A stretch of DNA of 23,485 nucleotides from Pelagophyceae sp. CCMP2097 (GCA_026770575.1 MU657201.1:269257-292741); one strand, 5' to 3'; numbered from the stretch's first letter, positions 1 to 10,731 are shown. Notes: generated from the letters alone by a model not told the origin. Made by a program: numbers and translations.

Positions 1-444
1 GGCGCCTTGCAAGGGCGTGAACAAGCGTTTCCCCCAATATTTTGGACTTGATAAAATCTTTATTTGCCGCCTTACCTTGATTTTGACTTGATTTTGCCTC
101 CGTATTGCGAAGGTTCGGGCCCGGCTGTCAACTGCAGGACCACAGGGATCGAAATTCTGGCTATGTGACGGGGCGGGTCCATACGTACTGGGGTGGTATA
201 TGACATGTCCTATACAAGTGGCGCGATTGGCGCTTCAGACGAGCCAAAACAGACGTTCTGATTTTTAGTTTGGGCGTTTTTAACAAAAGATTTTTTTAGG
301 ACATGGCATTGCCGGACTCAGCACGACGTCCTCTATGACTCCCAACAGGGCCAAACTCCAACCGACGAAAACTGCAGTTGATAGAAAGTCCTCAGCGTCA
401 TTAGCGATACCCCTTGTACGGGGCCCTGACGTCCGCGGTGCTTG
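1..444. other. Intergenic or 3' flank, no gene recognised
   Basis: No frame here gives a convincing protein. The stretch is less GC-rich than the coding DNA (runs such as TTTTTAACAAAAGATTTTTTT near 277-297). It lies downstream of the minus-strand MYND gene that ends at 445, so it probably contains that gene's 3' untranslated region. Confidence 0.5.
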
Positions 445-1926
445 TTAGAACGTGCCCCGCATGGCGCGCGAGTGCTTTTGGTACGTGTCGTTGGCCTGTT
501 GTCCGGACTGGCGCCAGGCCGGGGCGCGGAACGGATTGAGGCGGAACGTCGAGGCGACGGCCGATCCGTGCTCGCGCAGGAAGCGGCGCTCGCGTTTGGC
601 TTCGAGGCGCGAACTCGTGAAGAATACAAAGGGCGTCCGCTTCGCCACCGCCGCCAGCGCGTCTTGCCAGGCGTAGGCCACGTCGGTGAGGCCCAGGTTG
701 AAGCCGACGACCTATGGGGAAGACTCTAGGACTTGGTGGCTCTCCTTCCCCGACGGCTCCTCGAGGCCGCAGCCTGGCAGGCCGGCCCGCGAGCCGAGGC
801 GGCCCGTGGCCTTGAGGGAAACTCGGCAACGAGGGGCCGACTCTGGATGCCTCGTATTCGTCTCTCCGAGGGAGCCTTAAACTCCGAGGCCGTGGCGTCG
901 TATCCGACTCTTCGAGGGAGCCTCTTCTTCGACTCCAGGACATGGTTGCCTCGTCTTCACCGGCGCCGCTTTGAACGACGTCTGGATTTCGCGGCGTCTC
1001 GACCGCAAAGTCCTCGTAGGCTCGGCGATGGAAGGCGAGGTGGACGCGAACACCCATCACGTCGGCGACCTCTGCCGCTTTAGCGGGCGCCGTCGGGCCA
1101 ATCAAGTCGAAATGGTAGTCGCCTTGCGCGGCGCCCGAGGCGAGGAGCGCCGCCGCCCACCACCTGCGTAAAATGTTTGCTTGCTTGCTTTGAAAGGTCG
1201 CTTGCTTTCAAAGGGCGCCGCTGAAAACTGCGCGGGCGCGCAGCACTCTGGCGAGGCGACGCCGACGACGTGGACGATCCTCGCTTCCGCCGCGCGGTGC
1301 AGAGCGGCCATGGCCGCGGGGGCGTCGAGGACGAGACCGCCGCGTTTGTGGGAGAGGGTTCCGGCGTCTTGGATATGCGCCAGAGGTCGGTCGCGAATGT
1401 GCGAGAGGGCCCACGCCGCCGAGAGCGGGAACGACATGGCCACGCGCGACGGCGCATCCCGCCACGCGCCGAACGCCTCCGAGCCTAGAAGTTGCGCTCG
1501 AAGCCGCGCTCTGTAGCTTGCGCTCACGGTCCCCCGCTGCTCACCCGGCATCTCCGCCTCGTCTGTTCGGTCGACGTTGGTCTCCAACAGCGTTTCCTCG
1601 ACTGCGAGCTCGTCGAGTGCTTGGGCCTCGCACTCTGCCAAACGCGCGCAGACGTTGCGGTGCGGTATCGCGTCGATCCGTTGGCACTCGTCTCCGCAGT
1701 ACGAGATCCGGCCGCAGTCCATGCAGCTTTGCAAGACGTCTTTGCAGCAAACTGCGCAACAGTTGAGGCCCGGAAGGAGGTCTCCGTCGGAATCAGCGTC
1801 TAATCGGCTTTGCGCGCTGACGTACTCCACCGCGTGGTAGCCATCCGCCCTCTCCTCCAAACTCGGCAACTTGCCGATGATCCGCCGCCGGAAGGCGCGC
1901 CGCAAGCGCCGGCCCGCGACACGCAT
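445..1926 (-). CDS. MYND zinc-finger protein with MSS51-like C-terminal domain
   Basis: Three exons, 1926-1247, 1163-980 and 711-445, total 1131 nt and encode 376 aa. The introns (83 and 268 nt) begin GTGCTG and GTCGTT and end GCAG and ATAG. Residues 56-93 form a MYND zinc finger: Cys pairs at 56/57 and 60/61, then C68, C71, C77, C81, H89 and C93. The C-terminal half matches the MSS51/ZMYND17-type domain: a HVVG-ASPE segment, then LIGPTAP, then NPD-VVGFNLGL, then VFFTSSRLEA. MYND fingers usually mediate protein-protein contacts. MSS51 relatives act in mitochondrial translation or metabolism in fungi and animals, but nothing here shows that function. An in-frame TAA lies just upstream of the ATG at 1926. 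The gene is divergent from the orphan gene at 2320. The exact substrate or partner is unknown. Confidence 0.85.
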
Positions 1927-2319
1927 CGTGTGTTATCGCTAATCAAAGGACTTCGGCACCTTCTCCAACGGCAGCAACGGCGTCGCGGGCTTTGGCAGGG
2001 ACTGCGCCGAAGACGAGCTCCTGTGATGCTCTTTTCTCCGTGATCCGCGCGCACGGGTTTTCATATTGCCCTTTTCGCGCTGTCGATCGACGAGCGCGCG
2101 CATGTCGGAGGCAGCAGCCCGTGCCTCAATGTTGCGACGAATGTGCAAGATGCGCAACTACTTCTTCTTCTATCATGCACTACTCATCTATAGGAATTAT
2201 AGGAATTAGATACGAGATATTATGTCATCAGATCGTTTTGAGATTGTTCGGGGATTCCTGGCGCTCGCTCTGTGACTTCTCCAGCCTCCTCGCGCCACCG
2301 CCACCGCGCCCCCTGCGGC
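1927..2319. promoter_or_regulatory. Shared divergent promoter region
   Basis: These 393 nt separate two start codons that point away from each other (ATG at 1926 minus, ATG at 2320 plus). A low-GC patch near 2175-2240 contains two copies of TATAGGAATTA-like sequence. No canonical TATA box was fixed for either gene. A bidirectional promoter is inferred from geometry only. Confidence 0.45.
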
Positions 2320-3113
2320 ATGCTCCCGCTGACGGCATTTGGCCCCCGCGACGTCCTCGGCGCCGACTTGCAGCCGCCGGCGCCGACCGGAAAGTCCGAA
2401 ACGGCAGAACAAAGAGTCTATCGCACGGCCTCGAGGAGGTCCGGGGCCTCCGATGCCGCCGTGGCCTGCATCCGTCGCCGGTGTGCTACCTGAGTGCCAC
2501 CGTGTCTTCGGACGTGTCTTCGGACGAGGGCACTTGACCCGGAGCGTCACGAGGCCTTAACGACACTACGCCTTCAAACAGCACCGCTAGGCCTTCGCAC
2601 TACCCCCAAACTCCCGAAAAGTGGGCCGACGTCGCTTCAGAGTCGCCGACGCCCCTCGCCGACGTCTACCAAATGCTATGCGAAGCCGACGTTTCCCTCT
2701 TCGACCAGATCCGGCGCTTCCGAGGGCCCTGGTGCGCTTAACTTTGCACGTGAGCGTTTTGACGGCAAAGCAGGCTCGTCTCGCGCGGCGACGATTCGGA
2801 CCACCGCATCATAACGGCGAGCGTGGCGTTTTTGTCTGCGACGGGGCATCGAGGGACGGACATTTTCAATTTGAATTGCAAAAAGCTCCAAGGCAATGAA
2901 TGCAACAAAGGCGTCAATAAACGCGCCAACGCCAAGTTGAACGCCGCCTTCAAGGCAGACGACGACGTCCACGTCCTGCTCCGCAACTTTCGCGCGGATG
3001 GGAGTGTGTTCGGCAATTCCCTTACCGTCTTATCGCTGCGCGGCAAAGACGGAAAGGCTTTATACCGCCTCGGCGTCGTAAAAGTCCTCTACCCGCCCGA
3101 AGACGACGACTGA
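2320..3113 (+). CDS. Orphan protein, 213 aa, unknown function
   Basis: Three exons, 2320-2480, 2591-2731 and 2774-3113, total 642 nt and give a closed frame. The introns are 110 nt (GTGTGC..GCTAG) and 42 nt (GTGCGC..AAGCAG). The 42-nt intron contains in-frame stops, and the codon pattern is clearly coding on both sides (WADVASESPTPLADVYQMLC before it; SDHRIITASVAFLSATG after it). The product begins with MLPLTAFGPRDVLGADLQ, has a low-complexity, Ser/Thr/Arg-rich first quarter, then a soluble mixed alpha/beta-looking C-terminal half ending in an acidic tail (EDDD). I see no signal peptide, membrane segment or known motif. I do not recognise a family. The gene is head-to-head with the MYND gene. 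The start is the first ATG in the open frame, and an upstream exon cannot be excluded. Confidence 0.6.
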
Positions 3114-3745
3114 GCACCCGTTCCGCCCCTCGCGGCGGCCGCCACCTCTTTGAGGACCTCGTCGCAGGGATGTAATTCACACCTTTGTGCCCTCGAGATG
3201 GGCCGCATGACCGGTCAGCCTCAAAGCCGGGGTTGAAAGCACGGCCCACTGCGCCTCGAGACCGGTCTCGGGACCGGTCTCACAGCCTTTTCACCGCCGG
3301 GGTTGGAAGCACGGTCCGCTGCGCCTCGGACGTCGAGACCGGTCTCGCAGCCTCCAAAGCCGGTGTTGAAACACGGCGCCTCACGTCGAGAGCTCTCCGC
3401 GCCAGTCTCGCGAGGCGCGATCTATACCATACCGTACGGTGACCGGAGGCGCGCCTCGCCGAAGAACGCTCTACACCCCCTCTTCTACGAGGCCGTCGCG
3501 GCATGGTTCAAAGCGCGCGAAACGCTCGGACCGATGCGACTTTGAGCACAGGAGCGTTGACTGGCGTCGGTACGGCGCCTCTATATCAAAAGGGCGCCGC
3601 ATCGGACTTTGCGTCTGCGCCACCGAAGAAGCACGTCAAAGCAACATGGTGAACCTTTCATCTCCCAATACAGGCTTTCCGGGCGGCACGCTCTCCTACG
3701 TTTTCCCGGAGAATAAAAGAGGCTCCTCTTCGGCGAGATAGCCGT
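3114..3745. other. Intergenic between two convergent 3' ends
   Basis: The orphan gene (stop at 3113) and the TMEM70-like gene (stop at 3746, opposite strand) converge here. The interval holds an imperfect tandem repeat (see the entry at 3222). It also has a weak 49-codon ATG frame at 3503-3652 on the plus strand that I cannot tie to a gene, and 3' UTR sequence. A hexamer-like AATAAAA at about 3711-3717 could serve the plus-strand transcript, but this is speculative. Confidence 0.4.
3222..3390. repeat. Imperfect tandem repeat, about 62-70 bp unit, 2.5 copies
   Basis: Copies begin at about 3222, 3292 and 3354. Each starts with a C(A)AAGCCGG/ACCGCCGG block, then GGTTGAAAGCACGG (or a close variant), then TGCGCCTC and a GAGACCGGTCTC palindrome. 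The third copy is shortened and diverged. The palindromic ACCGGT core recurs several times. No coding role is apparent. Confidence 0.7.
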
Positions 3746-4675
3746 TTACGTCTTGAGGGAGACTTTTTTGGCTCCAAACTTTTCAATTTCAAAGCCCTCT
3801 GGGAGCACGCAGCCTTGCTGCCGGAACCCCTCGGCCTGCACGAAGAACGGCACGCCGTTGGCTTTGAACGAGACAAAGGGCTGGATGCCTTTGGGCTTGG
3901 TGATGACGTTTTCGAGGAGGAACTCGGTCTCGATCTATAGAAAGGACACTTTCATTGTGTGTCGCAGATTGTCAGCCCAAGTCCCGAGTCTGTGCCGAGG
4001 AGGCGCAGACCCTTCGGGCCTTCGAGGTTTGCAGCGGCTAGCGCATTCTCATAGAAGGGACCTCGCGGTTTGGTCCGTAGAATCTCAATCTATCTGCATT
4101 TGGAATGTATCGATCGGAATGGTGCATCGGGAAAAAGTCCCCAAAAAGGGTTTGGCCTCACCGTCTGGAGGAAGAGCGACTTGGTCGTCGCGCGGACGTG
4201 CTTGCCGTCGGACCGCATCTCGAAGACGAAGGGCGCGATGCACCAGTGCAGGATGGCCGTCGTCGAGACGCCGAGCGTCATGGCCGATCCCGCCAGGCAA
4301 ACCTGTTCAATCGAAGCGATTTCTGACCTAGCGAGGCGATGCGGCACGGCCATGGCCGTAGCTCTCGCCTCGGATGCCGCTCGCGACTGTGTTCTTGGTT
4401 TCCAAAAACGATACGCTGAAAGGGCTCTACGACGACTCCATGGCGACGGTGATCACCGAGAACCCGACCAACGACCCGATGAGCGACGAGAGCGAGACCA
4501 TCTTGATGCGGCGCACCACGTCGTTCAGCGGGCCCGAATAGACGAGCGGCAGCGGCAGCCGGGGCTTCGTTTTGGGAGCATTCGAGAATCCTTGCACGGC
4601 CCCGCAGAGGCGGAAGCGCGCGCAACGTGCGGCGGGGCCCGCCCGCAGGCCGCGCCGCAAGCCCAGACAAAGCAT
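3746..4675 (-). CDS. TMEM70-like mitochondrial inner-membrane protein
   Basis: Three exons, 4675-4431, 4327-4162 and 3934-3746, total 600 nt and encode 199 aa. The introns (103 and 227 nt) start GTAGAG and GTGAGG and end CTAG and ATAG. The first 43 residues are rich in Arg, Ala and Leu with almost no acids, as in a mitochondrial presequence. Residues 44-58 carry the family hallmark VYSGPLNDVVRRIK. Two membrane segments follow at about 59-79 and 95-117, then a matrix-type C-terminal domain with ETEFLLENV and PFVSFKANGVPFFVQAEGF. This layout fits the TMEM70/TMEM186/TMEM223 family. Animal TMEM70 assists ATP synthase (and complex I) assembly, so a similar role is likely but inferred. ATG 4675 is the first ATG in frame. 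The gene sits only 138 nt from the divergent ABCG start. Confidence 0.85.
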
Positions 4676-4813
4676 GGCCGCGCGAGACGGTCGAAGACGG
4701 CGCCTGCACACATTCAAGTTCGAAAGTGTTCTCCGAAACTTTCCCGGTTCAAAAGTTCCGGAAATTGTTCTGCTGGAACATACCCCGCAAGCCTCGCTCG
4801 ACGTGGTGGAACC
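4676..4813. promoter_or_regulatory. Compact bidirectional promoter (TMEM70-like / ABCG)
   Basis: Only 138 nt separate two outward-pointing ATGs. The stretch is rich in TTC and GAA triplets in opposite orientation, including the inverted pair TTCCGGAA at 4756-4763 and further TTC/GAA blocks on either side. This resembles degenerate heat-shock elements, but the spacing is not the regular 5-bp register, so that reading is weak. No TATA box is visible. Both transcripts must start within or very near this interval. Confidence 0.55.
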
Positions 4814-7800
4814 ATGCGCCTCCTGGGCTGCCTCGCCGCCGCCTTAGCCGCGCTCGCCGGCCTCGCGAAAGCGCAGCAGGGCGTCGCATACCGGAGCCCG
4901 AAGCCAATTCGAAGCCTTTGAAGAATCGTTCCAAAAGTGATTTCCCGACGAGCCATGCCGAGTTGGGCTGCTGTTCGCTCGATGGAGCGGTAGCGCGGGC
5001 GCTCTCTAGAAGTATCCAGGAGCCAGCTGGGACCCGCTTCGGACGCGCGAGGCGTACGATTAGGTCGCGTCTACGACTTGTCTCAGCAACACCTGGGCTC
5101 AGTCCACTTTCCGAACCTGGACAATCTACATTCTCACCCCGCCGTGCGCAGAGCTCTACGAATGCCCCGCCGGCGACTACTGCGATGAAGCGGTGCAAGG
5201 AAGGCCACCGGGGGGGGAATCGCAAGGACCGCGGAGAGCATGTTCTTGGCGACGCGGACAGGGAAGAGCGACGACGGAGCGGGCGGTAGCACAGAGGCGA
5301 TGCCCGGAGAGTGCGACGCCCGGGGCGCGACGCTCGTCGGGAGCCGTCGCACGCCGACCATGGCCACACAAAACTGATAGGCCCAGCGGGTGCCTTCCAG
5401 ACGGACGACCCCGCCGACGCCCTAGACTACTTCCAACGAGTCTGGCCAGAGGCCCGAAAAGCCACGGTCGTCAGAGGGTTCAACACGACCGGCGGCGAGA
5501 CGAACTGGGGCTACGCCGTTCCGTGCGTGGCGCATACGCTTTGGAAGCCGCGCAAACGCCCTTGGACGCATTGCTCGCAGGTGCAACCCGGGCATGTACT
5601 GCCCGACGAACACGGCCATGCCGCGGTATTGCTTCAAGGGCTGGTACTGCCGCGAACCGCGCACCATCAGCAAGTGCAAGCCGGGGCCCGCGTCAGGGGA
5701 GACAACAACGCCTGAGGCGAAAGCGGCGGAATGGCACGGGCAAGATGAGAGGCCGTGAGACGCGAGAGGCGGGTGGCCGGCGTGCGTCCGAACGGCGTTT
5801 TAGGAGTGGCCACTATTGCAAAGAAGGCTCTCTCTTCGGCCGCCGCTGCAAACCTCTGACGAGCTGCCCTTCGGGGTCGGAGGAGCCGGCGGGGAGCGGA
5901 TCCTCGGTGGCGAACTTTGTCGTTTTGACGATCATAGCCTTTCTCGCCTTTAAGGTTTTCGACGACGTCAGAGCCATTCGACTGAGTGCGACGAATGCCG
6001 AGCTCGAAGAATACTTGGACGTCTACGGCCGCCCCGCGCCGCCGCCGGCCAACAAGCCCGCCGAGGGCCCGCCGTTGGATGCGGCCGAGGGCGTGGAGCT
6101 CACTGCGCGCGTGGTCGACGACGCCGCCGCAGACTCGGAGGCAGCGACCGGAGAGACAAAGACCCCAGACGCCGGCGTGGCACAGGCCGGCGGCGGGCCG
6201 GTGGACGTGGAACAGGCTGCGGGGGACGTGGAGCAGGCTGCGGAGGAGCCGCGCGAGGATTCTTTCGAAATTGAATTTGAGGACGTGCGTCTCACACTTC
6301 CCAACGGCGTCGAGATCATGCGAGGCGTCACCGGCAAGATTTCGCCAGGGAGATCGACTGCGATCATGGGCGCCTCGGGCGCTGGCAAGACGACGCTTAT
6401 GAATTTGATTACGGGCAAAGTGCAACGCACGGCTGGCGTAGTGAAAGTCAACGGCCAAACGTGCGACTCTTTAGACCAATGGAAGTCCCGAATCGCGTTC
6501 GTGCCGCAGGAGGACATCATGCATCGGCGGCTGACAGTGCTGCAGAACGTGGCGTGGGAGACCGGCGTCCTTTGTTGGGAAACACTCTCGTAGAGGTGCA
6601 GTCAGAGGTGGCAGGTCCAGATGCCGGGAGATGCGTCGTGTGAAAAGGTGGAAGCGTTGCCTCACACTAGTTTCTCGGCAAGCCTTCGCCTGCCCGCGGA
6701 CTGGACCAAGGCCCAACGCCACGCAAAGGTGAACAAAACGTTAATAAGCCTAAACCTGGACCACGTGCGCCACACCATCATCGGCGACGAGTTCGAGCGC
6801 GGCGTCTCGGGCGGGCAGAGGAAGCGCGTCAACGTCGAATTGCCGCGTCATTGGAATCCGCCACAGCTGAACGTCATTGGAATCCGCCACAGCTGAAGAG
6901 GCTTTACAAAAGAGGATGCCGCGCGGCCTTGAGACGGCGTTTGCGGAGCGCATTGCGACAGACACTTGAGCGCCTGAGACCAACGTATACGACTTTGCGC
7001 GACTTGCTCTAGGCTCTAGGAATTCCGAGTATAATACTATAGGGATTAGGTGGCACTTGAGGTCGTCTCAGATCCAAAGGTCCTCTTCCTCGACGAGCCC
7101 ACGTCCGGCCTCGACTCCGTCTCCGCGTGCGTGCCGAGCGGGGGTTTCCGAAATACCCTTTATCGAAGATTGCACGGGCACACTTTTCCAACCGACGCTC
7201 TCCGCAGGACGGAGCTGGCTCGCATGCTGGCTCAGATGGCGCGCGAGTCCGCGATGACGATTTGCGCGGTGATCCACTCTCCGGGGCCGGCGGCCTTCCA
7301 GGCCTTTGACGACCTCATTCTGCTCCAAACGGGAGGGCGGCCAGTCTACCTCGGTGCGTGCGGACGGAGAGGCGGCCGAGTGTTGAACCGGAGCTCGGCG
7401 GAGCCCTCGAGAGTGCTCGCGCGGGCCGCACCGTTGCGATGTAAGGCCGACCGGGGGCCCCGTTTTGCTCTCCCGGGGAGGGGAGCGTGATGGGGAGGGG
7501 AGCGTCATGTCTCGGGTTGCGCTCTTTCGGTGACCGGCCCACTGTTTTGCGTCAAACATGCGGAAATAGGGCCCATGTCCACTGTTGAGGCGTACTTTGT
7601 GAAAATCGGGTTTATCAACCCAGAAGACGCTCCCGAGCCCTTTGCAGACTACATGATGCTCTGCGTCGCCGCACGAATCCTCCCGGACAGCCGCAACGCC
7701 GAGCTGCGCTTGGAAGATAAGGACGAAAAGGAGGAGAAGGACGAGGGAAAAGAGGAGTGGGACGCCATGTTGGACTTTCATCGTTTATGGCATTTGCAAA

Positions 7801-10429
7801 ACCATTATCCGCCCCCGCACTCCAACAAGGAGAGCGAGGCTTTGTTGATGGAAGAAGCGCGGTCTTTTCGTTTCTTTGACGGGCATCTTGTGAAGCAGGT
7901 GTGCACTGATTATCTGGTTTCTTATCCAAAGGATGTTGCAAGGGAGTTCTGCCCCGCCGCCCCCGACTCGGAACGACCCACTCCAAACGGTTATTCGCAG
8001 TTCAAGACGTGTCTGCGGCGCGCGGTGGCCATGCAGTACGCCACGTTCCGGACGTTCTTTATCACGGTCGTTCTAATCCACTTTATCATCGGTGTGTTGA
8101 TACATTGCATCATACAACATTTTAGGAATTCCTAGGGGCGCTCATACATTGTATCATAGGCGTCTTCATGTCCGCCCTCATCGGCAACAAGCCCTTGAAC
8201 GTCCTCGGCGGCTACTCCAAGGACATTTGCGACAAACAGTGCGCCGAATCACGACCGGGGGGGGCTCCCCCATCAGTCTTTTCCAACAAGCCCCCTCCGC
8301 TTTACTTAGGCACCCGCAGCTGCGCGGCAACTGCCTGGACCTGCAAGAAAACGCGTGCAAAACCGGCGCCCCTTTGGGGAAAGGACGCAGAGACGGTCCT
8401 GTGACGGTCCGACCGGAGGACGCGGGTCTAGACGGTCCCGAGACGGTCCTGGCCTGTACGGCGCCGCCACCGGGTGTTTGACAGTCGGGCCCCTACAGAG
8501 GCCTCTTTGGCGGCCACTTGGGCGGCCTCTGCGCGGTCGCTTGCAAGACCTCTTTAAAGGGCCCTTGAAAAGCCCTCCGGGCGGGCCCCTGCAGAGGCCT
8601 CTTCGGCGGCCACTTGCGGGACCTCTGCGCGGTCCCTCGCAAGGCCTCTTTTAAGGGCCCACCCGAGCGACCGTCCGAGCGACCGTCCGAGCGACTGTCC
8701 GAGCGACTGTCCAGGGGACGTCGCCGAGGGGGCGCAGCCGAGGGGCCGGCAGCCGATTGACCGTCCAGGAGACCGTCGAAAAAACGCCGTCAAAACGACC
8801 GTCACAGAGGCCCCGTCGAGTGACCCTCAAAGGAACTGTCCAAAGGAACCGTCCAAGGGACCGCTCAAACGACCGTCCGAGAGGCCGTTCGAGGGACCGA
8901 CCGAGGCGGAAGCAGCGACGGGTTCGGGTTTGCCGAGTTTGCGCGTTTTAACCGACCCGTCGACCCGACCCTTCGAAGACGGGTTTGGTCGCTCGACAAA
9001 CCCGCGACCCTTTGGGTGCGGCATAGATTGAGCAACCCGACCCGAATACACCGTCCCTGCTCCTGACGGTCCGGCCCGGGCCTTTTCGGTCCTACACGGT
9101 CCTACTACACGGTGGTCCTCCACGGTCCCTCTGCCGGGGCCTCGACGGTCCTACACGTTCCCTCTGGGGTCCGGCCGGGGCCTTTACGGTCCTCTACGGT
9201 CCCGAAGCGGTCCTCTACGGTCCCGAAGCGGTCTGGCCAGAGAGAACACGGTCCGAGTGAAGTACAGTCCCTTTGACGGTCCGACAAACCAGAGCCTATA
9301 CGGTCCTCGACGGCCCCGAAGCGGTCTGGCCGGGGCCTCGTTCCCTAAACGATCCAACCGGAGCACACGGTCCTCTACGGTCCAGAATCTGGTCCTCTAC
9401 GGGGCCAGTCCTCTACGGCCCGGGGCTTATACGGTCCCTGTATTGTCCGGGGCCTCGAAAGTCCCTCTCGCACAGATCCTGGCACATAAGCCCCCCCCCA
9501 CGCTGTTAGGTACTCGCCCGCCCTGCAGTTTGTTGGTTTCATTATCATCGCCGCCGCGTCGGCGACGTCGGCGTCGACCTTTGGAGGCGAGGCTGCGATT
9601 TATTGGCGCGAGTGCGCGGCAAACCTCAACACGCCCGCCTACTTCCTGGCAAAGGCCGTGGGAGACGTCCCGATGTGCTTTTGCAGTGCGGTGGCCGCGT
9701 ACGCCGGGTTTCTTACGAAATTTAATTCGCCAATGCCCCACACGCAACTCCTCAGCGGCTTCCTCATGCTGTACGTCTTTGGCTATCTTTCTGGCTACCT
9801 GCTCAGCTTCGTCTCGAACCGCGTCTGGTGGGAAACCCGGGCCTTTGCAGAGGTGCCATGTGGCCGTCCTCTTTCAGAGATCACGCTCGACGCGGCCCCA
9901 CCGCCCGCTCCACCGTATTTTAGGTGCTGCCGTACTCTGCGTGCGCTCTGGCTGGCGTTGGATGGGCGGTGTTTTGGGCATTATTGTATAGCGGAACGTC
10001 CAGCAGGATCATGTCCGAGAACCGAGACTCGAGAAACGTCTGGGCCCTGTCGCTCCCGAGATGGGTAAGTGTGCCTACGAAGGAGTGGCCCCTGACTCTC
10101 GCGTAGGTGAACGAGGCGTGGTTCTTTGGGACGACGGTTTATCCGTACAAGAAGGTCCGGTCCTCCGGCCCGCTGCGCAAAAGGGCCGCGTCGAAAGGTC
10201 GGCAAACAAAGGACCGAGTTTTGAGCGGATGCGGGCCTCTTGGGAGAGTCGGGTGGTTACCTGCATCGTAGGCAAGGACACGCTCTTCAACCTGGGCCGC
10301 CAAAAGAGCGACTACCTCTTCTACCTCAGGTTCAGCGAGGCCATGGGCTACGGCGTCCTTGTCCTCGCAGTCCTCTTCTTCATCGACCTCTTCGTCATCA
10401 CATCGACCCGACTCGACAAGAAGAAATAA
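4814..10429 (+). CDS. ABCG-family half-transporter with cysteine-rich N terminus
   Basis: Sixteen exons: 4814-4882, 5064-5192, 5297-5345, 5381-5522, 5581-5691, 5804-6553, 6671-6833, 7050-7126, 7208-7353, 7570-8091, 8160-8238, 8310-8354, 9510-9822, 9924-10064, 10107-10154, 10277-10429. They total 2937 nt, 978 aa. Order: signal peptide (MRLLGCLAAALAALAGLAKA); Cys-rich region with CPAGDYC and CNPGMYCP; membrane span about 202-222; acidic Ala-rich linker; nucleotide-binding domain with Walker A GASGAGKTTL (about 356), Q-loop VPQED, signature VSGGQRKR, Walker B VLFLDEPTSGLDS and a His after it (CAVIH); charged Glu/Lys insert; then a C-terminal membrane domain with IYWRECAANLNTPAYFLAK. NBD-before-TMD order and the Cys-rich head match plant ABCG24/28-type half-transporters, which dimerise and export lipophilic compounds. 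The substrate is unknown. Exons 3, 12 and 16 have the least certain boundaries (35-nt intron; 45-nt microexon; AAG acceptor). Confidence 0.92.
6846..6897 (+). repeat. Exact 26-bp tandem duplication inside an ABCG intron
   Basis: The unit CGTCATTGGAATCCGCCACA followed by GCTGAA occurs twice without a change, at 6846-6871 and 6872-6897. It begins 12 nt into the 216-nt intron 6834-7049. Identity of the copies implies a recent event. It does not touch the splice sites. Confidence 0.9.
7484..7519 (+). repeat. Short G-rich tandem duplication in an ABCG intron
   Basis: GGGGAGGGGAGCGTGAT is followed directly by GGGGAGGGGAGCGTCAT within intron 7354-7569, so two near-identical 17-bp units lie side by side. 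The G-rich strand is the coding strand and could form a quadruplex in the pre-mRNA, which is inference only. Confidence 0.75.
8355..9509 (+). repeat. Large ABCG intron filled with short orientation-switching repeats
   Basis: This 1155-nt intron (GTGCAA..TTAG) lies between exons encoding LQENA and YSPALQFVGF. From 8390 to 8460 the heptamer ACGGTCC recurs. From about 8660 to 8900 the repeats are its complement (GACCGTCC and GAGCGACCGTCC). From about 9060 to 9470 the ACGGTCC form returns in dozens of variants such as CTCTACGGTCCCGAAGCGGT. The intron is thus a minisatellite with an inverted middle block, able to fold back on itself. All frames through it that stay open are low-complexity and I do not count them as coding. 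Every other intron in this gene is 35-216 nt. Confidence 0.8.
8487..8660 (+). repeat. 78-bp direct repeat, two copies
   Basis: Copies at 8487-8564 and 8583-8660 both start GGGCCCCT, continue with CAGAGGCCTCTT and GGCGGCCACTTG, and end in AAGGGCCC. They differ at a modest number of positions and are separated by 18 bp. They form the 5' part of the repeat-filled ABCG intron. Each copy is bounded by GGGCCC at both ends, so each is itself terminally palindromic. Confidence 0.85.
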
Positions 10430-10681
10430 GGCGCCCCGCAACGCTGCATCTCAACTCCCGCAATACTCACATAGACAACCCTCCCTTGAAACCGTTCGAC
10501 CTCTGCGGCTCCTATCTGCCTCTGCTCGTCTTCGCCCTCTGCCTCTGATCGCCCGCGCCCTGCTCGTCCACGACATCCGTCTCGTAAGCCTTCCTCCCGA
10601 CAACCCCCCTTTCCCAGAAACTTCTAAAAAGCCCCCGATATGAACCGATCCGGCATTTGAGCATGGCCAAATGCGGCCTTA

Positions 10682-10731
10682 GGGCCCCGAAGGGGCCGGC
10701 GCCTATTACTAACTAAGGATTGTTTCCGCTT
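10682..10731 (+). repeat. Stem-loop-bearing dispersed repeat, copy A
   Basis: GGCCCC-GAA-GGGGCC forms a perfect 6-bp stem, followed by GGCGCCTATTACTA, a variable base, CTAAGGATTGTTT and CTT. The second copy in this window is at 23280-23329; the two agree at 45 of 50 positions by eye. The copy lies 253 nt downstream of the ABCG stop, in the sense orientation. Confidence 0.85.

Noticed and set aside
1939..2157. Minus-strand 72-codon frame upstream of the MYND gene
   Set aside because: Lys/Arg/Ser-rich, no motif, ends in its own stop before the MYND ATG and no phase-compatible splice joins it to that gene.
2481..2590. Continuous coding through 2320-2560 or from 1992
   Set aside because: The frame 1992-2537 shows no coding bias, and the frame from 2320 meets a stop at 2491. 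The 110-nt GTGTGC..CGCTAG intron restores a frame that stays coding to 3113.
5193..6593. One long plus-strand open frame of 466 codons
   Set aside because: Only the part after about 5804 is real ABCG exon 6. The earlier part is an Arg/Ala-rich shadow; the true exons (CPAGDYC, CNPGMYCP) lie in other frames.
7021..7049. Bacterial-like promoter string TATAATACTATAGGG
   Set aside because: It lies at the 3' end of an intron in a eukaryotic gene; an AT-rich branch-site region explains it better.
8480..9470. Possible CRISPR array because of repeated short units
   Set aside because: Repeats are degenerate 7-15 bp units without constant spacing or unique spacers, inside a eukaryotic intron.
8406..9500. 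Open frames of 60-100+ codons in the ABCG repeat intron
   Set aside because: They consist of repeated short Arg/Gly/Pro/Asp strings that follow the minisatellite unit, with equal openness on both strands.
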